Assembly: GCA_945613785.1 (NCBI GenBank)
Contig: CALZAJ010000005.1
Location: 1-25,312, forward strand
Reading direction: 5' to 3'
DNA: 25,312 nt
DNA from: an uncultured Verrucomicrobiota bacterium
GTDB taxonomy: Bacteria; Verrucomicrobiota; Kiritimatiellia; RFP12; UBA1067
Shown here: one piece after another, positions 8,634 to 14,829 of the stretch
Layout of the letters: every line of letters starts with the position of its first letter
Numbering within the stretch: position 1 is the first letter of the stretch
Notes under the pieces: model-generated
The model's database searches: none
What the model was told of the DNA's origin: nothing
What the model saw: the letters and a program-made list of their open reading frames with translations, nothing else
Translations under genes and position numbers: made by a program

Positions 8634-9091
8634 TGACGTTCCTCCTCGGAAAGGCGATAGAAGTTCGGGAACATGAAACCGGTCTGCATGCCGCCGGACG
8701 CGCTTTCGATCTTGATCGACGCGCCGCCGGAGCGGATGGAGATCTTATAGGGCGTGCCCCACGGGTCACGCATCTTGCCGCCAGACTGAAGGGCGGCCAG
8801 CAGCAAGGCGGGGATCTTGCCGCCGAACTCGGCGTTGCCGCCCTGTCCGATCAGAAAGCCCAACGCGCTCTGGTCGGCGTCGCGGTTCTCCATCGTCGGC
8901 AGCTCGCGGTCGAAGTTCTCGTAGGCGAGAATCGCCTGGGCGATGGCCTTGACTTCGCTCCGGGCCTTCTCGGTCCGCGCACGCTCCTGCGCGGAGGTGA
9001 GCGACGTCGCCAGGGCGGCGATGATGAGCGCGATCATGCAGATCACGACCATCAGCTCCAGGAGCGTGAAACCTCTCTTAATTGAAATCAT
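8630..9091 (-). CDS. GspG-like pseudopilin
   Basis: A 153-residue pseudopilin with signal MISIKRGFTLLELMVV (Gly at -1, Glu at +5), a helix continuing into ARTEKARSEVKAIAQAILAYE, and the GspG hallmark MRDPWGTPYKI near the C-terminus, matching the DPWGNPY motif of the major pseudopilin. The start at 9091 is preceded by GGAG at good distance and overlaps the end of the preceding gene by 14 bp. Further in-frame codons upstream to 9190 lie inside that gene and are not needed. It could be a second-tier GspG or a minor pseudopilin, as three other G-like proteins occur in the operon. Confidence 0.88.
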   Translation of the reverse strand: MISIKRGFTLLELMVVICMIALIIAALATSLTSAQERARTEKARSEVKAIAQAILAYENFDRELPTMENRDADQSALGFLIGQGGNAEFGGKIPALLLAALQSGGKMRDPWGTPYKISIRSGGASIKIESASGGMQTGFMFPNFYRLSEEERQ

Positions 9092-9575
9092 CGGGGAAGC
9101 TCCAGATATCATCCCAAGTGTCGAATTCCTGGTCGGGACCCGCACTCTTGACGTTAATGGTATAGGTCTTGATCGCACCGCCGGAGTCACCGCTGCCGAC
9201 GGAGATGATCTTGAAATCGCTCAACTTGGAGTTGTTGCGGAAGTTGCCGCCACGGGCCTGAAGGTACGCGGCCTTCGCATTCTCCTTGCCTTCTTCGGAA
9301 CTGCCGGGCGCATCCCAAGCGCGCGTCCGCAGCTGGCCGTCGTCGTCCCAGAGACCCAGGATGCGATGGACCTTGTCGTTCCAGATGTACGCGTTATCGG
9401 CCTCCTCGCGGACCTCGGCGACGTTGTCGCGGACATCATCGAGATCGGCCACGCCCGCCACACCCGTACGCCAGGCGATCGACGACTGGTTGAAGATCAT
9501 CGTGAGGATCGTCATCAGCATCCCCAGGAGGAGGCTGGCGACCAACAGCTCAAGTATGGTAAAGCCCTTTTTCAT
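9078..9575 (-). CDS. Prepilin-type protein, GspJ / Verru_Chthon cassette C-like
   Basis: A 165-residue pseudopilin with type III signal MKKGFTILELLVASLLLGML. After the membrane helix, FNQSSIAWRTGVAGVADL followed by an R-rich helix resembles the TNQTS..W....K...F..AR region I recall from Verru_Chthon cassette protein C and, more distantly, GspJ. It sits in the J position (after the I-like gene). The start ATG 9575 overlaps the previous stop (ATGA), which indicates translational coupling. The C-terminal half is not recognisable. Assignment to J or C is by position and N-terminal resemblance only. Confidence 0.82.
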   Translation of the reverse strand: MKKGFTILELLVASLLLGMLMTILTMIFNQSSIAWRTGVAGVADLDDVRDNVAEVREEADNAYIWNDKVHRILGLWDDDGQLRTRAWDAPGSSEEGKENAKAAYLQARGGNFRNNSKLSDFKIISVGSGDSGGAIKTYTINVKSAGPDQEFDTWDDIWSFPDDFN

Positions 9576-10108
9576 TCGTTTGCAAGTCCCTGGAACCGAA
9601 CCTCGGTGTAGAAGATCGGCATAGCGAGCAGTTCGCTCGGATGCTTAGTCGCACGGAAGCAGATCTTGACGATGGCGGAATCCTGGTCATGCAACACGAC
9701 CAGACCCGCACGCATGTTGCCGGACGCGGCAGACGGGAAGCCTGTGTTGACGTTGAACGGACCCTTCGCGGCGGCCTGCATCTTGCCCATCACGGACGCG
9801 AAAACGCTCTTGGCCTGCCCCTCGGGATCCGCCACCACCATTCCGTCGCCATTGAAGTAGTCGCTCCAACCGCGGTCCGACGGATAGCTCTGCAGGCTGC
9901 GGAACACGCTCCACTTCAGGTTCGTCGAGCTGATCGCCATCACCAGCGGACTCATCACCGCATCGGCGTACGAGGCCGCCGCCACGTCTTCACGGCTTTG
10001 CCGGTTCTCGCGATAGCCGAGCGAGAAGAGGCCGCAGACCGCCAACACGCCACCCGCCATGATGAGGATGGCGAGATTGACTTCCATCAGGGTAAAAGCT
10101 TTTTTCAT
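9572..10108 (-). CDS. Prepilin-type protein, PilV/GspI / Verru_Chthon cassette B-like
   Basis: A 178-residue pseudopilin with signal MKKAFTLMEVNLAILIMAGG (Ala at -1, Glu at +5). The FTLMEV..A..I...G pattern is typical of GspI/PilV. The following CGLFSLGYRENRQSREDVAA and a helix with ADAVMSPLVMAI strongly recall Verru_Chthon cassette protein B (LLPVGL..SRQA.D....A.IA..I). It starts 2 bp after the GspH-like stop with no clear SD, so re-initiation is likely. It presumably joins a minor pseudopilin complex with the neighbouring H-, J- and K-like proteins. Confidence 0.83.
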   Translation of the reverse strand: MKKAFTLMEVNLAILIMAGGVLAVCGLFSLGYRENRQSREDVAAASYADAVMSPLVMAISSTNLKWSVFRSLQSYPSDRGWSDYFNGDGMVVADPEGQAKSVFASVMGKMQAAAKGPFNVNTGFPSAASGNMRAGLVVLHDQDSAIVKICFRATKHPSELLAMPIFYTEVRFQGLANE

Positions 10109-10110
10109 CG

Positions 10111-10965
10111 TCAGTAGAGACTCTTGGTGGGACTGTCAGACGTGCCGACCGTTTCGACCTTCAGGTTGCCGCTCGAATCGGGACGCAGACAGGAGACCGT
10201 GACGGTGCTCCGACCGACCGTACCGCCCTTGGCGCCATTGCCCGAATTCGCGCTGACCTTGAAGCGGATCATGTCCTCGCCCGCGACGGGGTTGTTGATC
10301 GAACGCGAATAGTTGCCGCCGAAGAGGTAACCGTGGGGCAGCTCCAGCTCCGCGAACTCAAAGCCGTAGGCATCGCCCGTCTGCCAGTTGACGCCGTTGC
10401 GATCCATGAGCACGTAGGCATAGCACTCCATCTCGCCCTGACCGCCCAGGAGCAACGGCTCCGTCGTCGTGAAACGCTTCGTCGTCTGGCTGACGAGCGA
10501 ACGCTGGACCTGCGAGCCCTCGTTGCCGGAGATCTTGTAGAGGTAGATGCCCTCGCCCTGATCCGTGCTGCCGGACGCGCTCGCGTCCATGCCGTCCTCG
10601 TCATCCTCGTCGAGCACCAGGCGGTTGTAGTTGAGATCGCCGAACTCGTCGTAGAGATAGCTGCCCTGGACCTTCGTGAAGCGCCCCGACCGACGGACGG
10701 CGATCGCCTTGCCGACCACGATAGCCGTCTCGACGTCGGACTCTTCGCGGAGCGTCTCGTTCCAGAAGTAGACGTTCACCGGCAGGCGGTCGATCTGCGC
10801 ACGTTGGTAGGCCGAGCGGATGAACTGGTTCACGTTCTGCATCACGCCGCGGTCCTCCATACCCCGCTGCATCGCGCGGTAGCCGCCGACCGAAACCGTG
10901 CCGAGGATGCCCATGATCGCGATGACCACGAGCAGTTCCATCAATGTGAATGCGCGCCTTGTCAT
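10111..10965 (-). CDS. Prepilin-type protein, GspH / Verru_Chthon cassette D-like
   Basis: A 284-residue pseudopilin with signal MTRRAFTLMELLVVIAIMGI (Ala at -1, Glu at +5). The region FIRSAYQRAQIDRLPVNVYF matches the GspH/FimT pattern of a helix ending in A...R..V.V.F, also seen in Verru_Chthon cassette D. It then has an acidic loop (LDEDDEDGMDAS, about 118-129) and a beta-rich C-terminal domain. GspH proteins are usually 150-190 residues, so this one is enlarged. SD AAGGTGA lies 7 bp before ATG 10965, and the start overlaps the previous stop as ATGA. Its place between G-like and I-like genes matches classical gsp order. Confidence 0.85.
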   Translation of the reverse strand: MTRRAFTLMELLVVIAIMGILGTVSVGGYRAMQRGMEDRGVMQNVNQFIRSAYQRAQIDRLPVNVYFWNETLREESDVETAIVVGKAIAVRRSGRFTKVQGSYLYDEFGDLNYNRLVLDEDDEDGMDASASGSTDQGEGIYLYKISGNEGSQVQRSLVSQTTKRFTTTEPLLLGGQGEMECYAYVLMDRNGVNWQTGDAYGFEFAELELPHGYLFGGNYSRSINNPVAGEDMIRFKVSANSGNGAKGGTVGRSTVTVSCLRPDSSGNLKVETVGTSDSPTKSLY

Positions 10966-11525
10966 TGCTGGGTCACCTTTATTTCGTCCGTCGGAAGCGA
11001 ATACACGATCTTGAAGCGACGGAACCAGCCATGGTCCGCCTCGGGGTATCCGAAGTACATCTCGCTCGTCGACATCTTGCGGCTCGACTTGCGCGTGCCG
11101 TGAATCGCCTCCATGAAATCAAGCCCATAGCCCTTCTGCCCCGGCTCGCCCGTGTTGCGGGAAACGTAGAGGCCCGAGATGTCCATCAGCGGATTGCCCT
11201 TCTTCGCCTCGTCCACAAGCGCCTTCACGACACTGCGGACCTCCGGCCCCGTGAGGATGTACTTGTTGTAGTCCGCATGATTGTCGACGCCCTCCTGGTT
11301 CGAACGCGTGCCCAGGTTGTCCGCATCGCCAATCGGATCCGGCCACTTGTCCTTCTGCGCATAGTAGGTCGCCAGACCCTGCTGCACGCAGATGCACAGC
11401 GCCTCGGCCTTCCGGATGCGCGCCTGCCGGATGGAGCTGGCGGCCGCCGTCGAGACAATCCCGAGGAGGATACCCAAGATGGCGATCACAACCGCCAGTT
11501 CGATGATGGTAAAGGCCTTTTTCAT
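10962..11525 (-). CDS. GspG-like pseudopilin
   Basis: A 187-residue pseudopilin with signal MKKAFTIIELAVVIAILGIL. The helix runs into IRKAEALCICVQQGLATYYA followed by KDKWPDP, the L..AL..Y....G.YP pattern of GspG/PulG proteins. The C-terminal DPWG motif is absent, so it is an atypical member. Two Cys lie close together in the helix end (LCICV). It is separated from the preceding gene by 1 bp and its own stop overlaps the next start, so it is a middle gene in a coupled operon. Confidence 0.85.
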   Translation of the reverse strand: MKKAFTIIELAVVIAILGILLGIVSTAAASSIRQARIRKAEALCICVQQGLATYYAQKDKWPDPIGDADNLGTRSNQEGVDNHADYNKYILTGPEVRSVVKALVDEAKKGNPLMDISGLYVSRNTGEPGQKGYGLDFMEAIHGTRKSSRKMSTSEMYFGYPEADHGWFRRFKIVYSLPTDEIKVTQQ

Positions 11526-11526
11526 A

Positions 11527-12144
11527 TTACTTCACGCGCTGAGTCTGACCGAAGGTCCAGCTGTAGACGTCGTCACCCTTCAAGCCGCGACGATACGGCT
11601 CGATCTTGCCGTCCTTGCCGCAGGCCCAGACGATCGCCGTCGCACGGACGTCGATGGACTGGCCGCCGACATTCGCGCTCTCGATGATGCCGTCGCCGTC
11701 GAGGTCAAGCGCATAGTGCAGGATGTGATCCTTGATCGTGCCGCCGCCCGGCACCTTGTGGCTGATCGCCGCGCTCGAGCCCTTCGCCTTGATGAGCGCC
11801 ATCGCCCACGGCGTCACAATGCCGAACTTATCGTAGCCCGACAGCTTGCCCTCGTCCGTCGACATCGTCAGCGTCATGAAGCCGCCCTTCGCCAGCGGAT
11901 AGGCCGCCGTCTCGTCCAGTTCGCCGTCCTTTCCGCCGCCGTCATTGATCAGCGCGCGCGGCCAGCTGCCGTTCTGGTTGAAGAGCGCCGTCAGCGCCGT
12001 CGCGACATTCGAGACCAGCTCCTGGCAACGCTGACGCTCGGCCGCCTTCGTCATGTGCGAGAACGCGCCGATGCCCGAGGCCACCAGGATGCCGATGATG
12101 CCGACCACCACCAGCATCTCGATAAGCGTAAATCCCTTCTTCAT
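11527..12144 (-). CDS. GspG-like pseudopilin with Ca-binding-like loop
   Basis: A 205-residue pseudopilin with signal MKKGFTLIEMLVVVGIIGIL and a helix ending RQRCQELVSNVATALTALFN then NGSWP, the GspG pattern. Near the C-terminus LDLDGDGIIES is a DxDGDGxxE loop of the EF-hand/dockerin type, which could bind calcium; classical GspG proteins also bind calcium near the C-terminus through a different loop. It ends VWACGKDGKIEPYRRG..., resembling the SxGxDG tail of GspG. A good SD (GGGAGGG) precedes ATG 12144. It lies 18 bp after the previous gene. Confidence 0.85.
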   Translation of the reverse strand: MKKGFTLIEMLVVVGIIGILVASGIGAFSHMTKAAERQRCQELVSNVATALTALFNQNGSWPRALINDGGGKDGELDETAAYPLAKGGFMTLTMSTDEGKLSGYDKFGIVTPWAMALIKAKGSSAAISHKVPGGGTIKDHILHYALDLDGDGIIESANVGGQSIDVRATAIVWACGKDGKIEPYRRGLKGDDVYSWTFGQTQRVK

Positions 12145-12162
12145 CTGTAACTGCCCTCCCCG

Positions 12163-13335
12163 TCAGTGCGTCATATGGATGATGTCGTCCCAAATCCAGA
12201 GGCTGATGCACTGGTTTGCCTTGCTCGAAAGCCCCTTGCGCGAGATCCACGGCGGGAACGTACGGCCATTCTCACCGCCGCTCCAGAGCGTATAGCGCTG
12301 ATAGGGCGCAGGCGAGTAGTAGTAGAAGTCGCGGCCCCAGCCGTCACGGACGGAGATGCCGTCCAGGATGTACTGGTTCGAGGTGGAGTCCTCGCCCGCG
12401 GGCGAGAAGACCTCAATGCCGGTATTTTCGACCGACAGCTCCGTGCCGTCCCAGCTGTCGCGGATGTTGATGCCGAACAGCGTATACTCGTGGTTCGCCG
12501 CACAGGTCGTCTCCAGGTTCGGCATCCAGCGCGCGCAGACCGCCTGCGAAGGCACGTTCGCGACATGCGCAAGGTCGGCCTGCGAAGAACCGCCCGAGTA
12601 CTGCTTGACCTGCTGCCAGGTCGAGTAGTTGTTGCCCGTAAACGGATCGCACGGAATCACGTTGTTGCCCGTCCATTGCTTGTATTCGCTGAAGAACACA
12701 TCATCACCGTTCATCATCACCAGGTAGCGCGGCAGCAGGAAGCTCATCAGACCGAACTTGAACAGCTGCACGTTACGCCAGTCGATTTCGCCCTTGTGCT
12801 TCGAGTGACGGTTCGGGTTGCGCGAAAAGCCGTCGTCGAAGCCTGCCGCCAGCTTCTGGCGCGTCGCTTCGTCGGAGAAGTACTTCGCGTAGCGCTTGTT
12901 GCCCGAATTGGCGCGGCGCTGCATCTCCTCCGAAATGATGTCGATCTTCTTGGAATAGCCCTCCGGATAGGGGAAACGACAGTCGACCGGCTGCGACTTG
13001 CAGGCGGCGTTGACCTGGTTCCAGGCATTCCACTCCGCCTGCTCGCCGATCTTGTTCCAGTTCCAGAGATTCTCGTTGCGCTCATCGTTCTGGATGCCGT
13101 GGCGATCGACTTGGTTGTAGATGTCGCGCGAACCATGAAGCTTCACGGGCGGATAGCTGCCGAAGGCCGCATGGTAGCCGGAGAGACAGTTCTCCAGCTT
13201 CTGCATGCGCGTGACCGTCCTGGTCCGACGGTCCGCGTTCGAGCCGAGCTTGCTCAGTCGGAAGGTGATCGTCATCAACACCACCAGGATGGCGACGACA
13301 ATCATCATTTCAATTAGTGTGAAGCCTTTTTTCAT
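12163..13335 (-). CDS. Extended GspG-like pseudopilin (390 aa)
   Basis: A 390-residue pseudopilin with signal MKKGFTLIEMMIVVAILVVL and a helix ending TRMQKLENCLSGYHAAFGSY then PPV, the GspG pattern. The C-terminus DGWGRDFYYYSPAPYQRYTL followed by SGGENGRTFPPW corresponds to the GspG tail (DPWG..Y.Y..PG....Y.L.S.G.DG). Between these lies an insertion of about 220 residues, rich in aromatic and charged residues with several Cys. Ordinary GspG is about 140 residues. ATG 13335 (weak SD GGGA) gives the prepilin N-terminus directly; an upstream in-frame start at 13383 would overlap gspF and displace the signal. It lies 31 bp after gspF. Confidence 0.86.
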   Translation of the reverse strand: MKKGFTLIEMMIVVAILVVLMTITFRLSKLGSNADRRTRTVTRMQKLENCLSGYHAAFGSYPPVKLHGSRDIYNQVDRHGIQNDERNENLWNWNKIGEQAEWNAWNQVNAACKSQPVDCRFPYPEGYSKKIDIISEEMQRRANSGNKRYAKYFSDEATRQKLAAGFDDGFSRNPNRHSKHKGEIDWRNVQLFKFGLMSFLLPRYLVMMNGDDVFFSEYKQWTGNNVIPCDPFTGNNYSTWQQVKQYSGGSSQADLAHVANVPSQAVCARWMPNLETTCAANHEYTLFGINIRDSWDGTELSVENTGIEVFSPAGEDSTSNQYILDGISVRDGWGRDFYYYSPAPYQRYTLWSGGENGRTFPPWISRKGLSSKANQCISLWIWDDIIHMTH

Positions 13336-13366
13336 AGCTTTTCCCACGCGAAGGGTCTCCCCGAGC

Positions 13367-14707
13367 TTAGGCGCCGACACCACCGCCGCCCGACACGGAC
13401 GAGATGATCTTGATCATCGGCAGGAACATCGCGACGACGATCGTACCGACGACGACCGCGAGGAAGATGATGAGCGCCGGTTCAATCGCCGCCGTCATGC
13501 CCGCCACCGCGTTGTCGACTTCATCGTCATAGGTGTTCGCAACACGCGTCAGCATGTCCGCCAACGCACCCGTCTCCTCACCGACCTCCACCATCGAGGT
13601 CACCATCGGCGGGAACACCTTGCACTGGCTCAGCGGCTCCGTCATACCTTCGCCGTCCTTGACCGCGTCATGGACGTTCTGGAGGGCCTTCGAAACCACA
13701 CGGTTGCCCGTCGTGTCACGGACAATCGTCAGGGACTGCAGAATCGGCACGCCCGAGGACAGCAGCGTACCCAACGTACGCGTCACGCGCGAAACAGCCG
13801 TACGCTGCACGAGCGTACCCGTAATCGGCATCTTGAGGGACATCACATCGAAGAGATAGGCGCCCTTCTCCGTCTTCGCGACGATCTTCTTGATGACCGT
13901 CAGCGCAAAACCGATCACGACCAGCACGAGCCAGTTGGCCTGCACCCACTCCGACACGTTCATGACGAACTGCGTGATGCCTGGCAGAGCCGCACCGCCC
14001 AACATGTCCTCGAAGACCTGCTTGAACTGCGGAACGACCTTCACCATGAGGAAGCCCGTGATGCCGATAGCCGCCAAAAGGACGACGATCGGGTAAATCA
14101 TCGCACCCTTCACCTTGTTCTTGATCTTCTCCGACTTTTCGGCGAATTCCGCCAGACGCGCCAGAACGACTTCCAACACACCGCCCGCTTCGCCGGCCTT
14201 CACCATGTTGACGTACAGATTGTCGAAAATCTTCGGATAGGCCGTCAACGCTTCGGAGAACGTACCGCCCGCAGCAATGTTCTCGGAAATGCCCGTCAAC
14301 GCCTCGGCCATCTGCGCGTCCTTCATCTGACGCTTCAGAACCTCGATGCCGCGCATGAGCGGAAGACCCGCGTTCACCAGCGTCGCCAACTGACGCGTGA
14401 ACTGCGTTAGGACCTTCGTCTTGATCTTGCCACGAAGGAACGCCGGCATCTTGAGGTTAATCTTGATGTCCATGTTCAGCCCGCTCTTCTTCTTCGCCGG
14501 AGCAGGCGCCAGCCCCCCCTTGCGCGCACGCGTCGGCTTCGACTCGGGCTGAGGCGCCGGAGCGGCAGACTTCACTTCGCCCAGCGCCGTCGGCAAAAGG
14601 CCCTGTGCACGCACCGACATGATTGCCGAGTTGCGGTCGGCAGCTTCAATCTGTCCACGGACCTCATTGCCCGCAGAATCTTTCGCGATATACTGAAATG
14701 TCGCCAT
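13367..14707 (-). CDS. gspF: Type II secretion / type IV pilus inner-membrane platform protein GspF/PilC
   Basis: A 446-residue polytopic membrane protein that acts as the platform for pseudopilus assembly, working with a GspE/PilB ATPase not present here. It has a short N-terminal FxYxA..G...G domain (MATFQYIAKDSAGNEVRG), an Ala-Pro-Lys-rich linker (about 46-80), and two GspF repeats: TRQLATLVNAGLPLMRGIEV with VKAGEAGG, and TRTLGTLLSSGVPILQSLTI with VEVGEETGAL. Three membrane segments match the family. It is the first gene of the operon, with SD AAAGGA 5 bp before ATG. Length is slightly above the usual 400-410 because of the linker. The product could serve a T2SS or a T4P-like system; the pseudopilin genes after it favour T2SS-like. 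Confidence 0.95.
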   Translation of the reverse strand: MATFQYIAKDSAGNEVRGQIEAADRNSAIMSVRAQGLLPTALGEVKSAAPAPQPESKPTRARKGGLAPAPAKKKSGLNMDIKINLKMPAFLRGKIKTKVLTQFTRQLATLVNAGLPLMRGIEVLKRQMKDAQMAEALTGISENIAAGGTFSEALTAYPKIFDNLYVNMVKAGEAGGVLEVVLARLAEFAEKSEKIKNKVKGAMIYPIVVLLAAIGITGFLMVKVVPQFKQVFEDMLGGAALPGITQFVMNVSEWVQANWLVLVVIGFALTVIKKIVAKTEKGAYLFDVMSLKMPITGTLVQRTAVSRVTRTLGTLLSSGVPILQSLTIVRDTTGNRVVSKALQNVHDAVKDGEGMTEPLSQCKVFPPMVTSMVEVGEETGALADMLTRVANTYDDEVDNAVAGMTAAIEPALIIFLAVVVGTIVVAMFLPMIKIISSVSGGGGVGA

Positions 14708-14732
14708 AAAATCCTTTTACAAGTTTAAAGTG

Positions 14733-14738
14733 ATTATA
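14733..14738 (-). promoter_or_regulatory. -10 element for the gspF-pseudopilin operon
   Basis: TATAAT on the minus strand, giving a start near 14726 and a leader of about 18 bases carrying SD AAAGGA. No convincing -35 is present at 16-18 bp. It lies between the gspF start and the upstream terminator, as expected for a promoter of the leftward operon. Confidence 0.65.
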
Positions 14739-14764
14739 ACAAAAAATTGAGCGATTGAGCTACT

Positions 14765-14808
14765 GAAAAAGAAACTCTCGAGTCCCCAGACTTCCGGAGG
14801 CTCGAGAG
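14765..14808 (-). terminator. Rho-independent terminator after the kelch-SSS gene
   Basis: An inverted repeat of CTCTCGAG (14775-14782) and CTCGAGAG (14801-14808), extended inward by one mismatch and four further pairs, around a loop of about 8 bases. On the minus strand it is followed by TTTCTTTTTC (14765-14774). It lies just past the TAG at 14830-14832. It cleanly separates the sialidase unit from the gspF operon. Confidence 0.88.
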
Positions 14809-14829
14809 GAGTTCGGGCTACTCGCGGCC

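Noticed and set aside
5568..8636. A 1022-codon plus-strand open frame opposite the GspK-like gene
   Set aside because: It mirrors the real gene almost exactly, its product is Arg/Val/Glu/His-rich without any domain, and it arises from GC-rich codon bias. The minus-strand gene has a prepilin-type N-terminus, a strong SD and operon overlaps.
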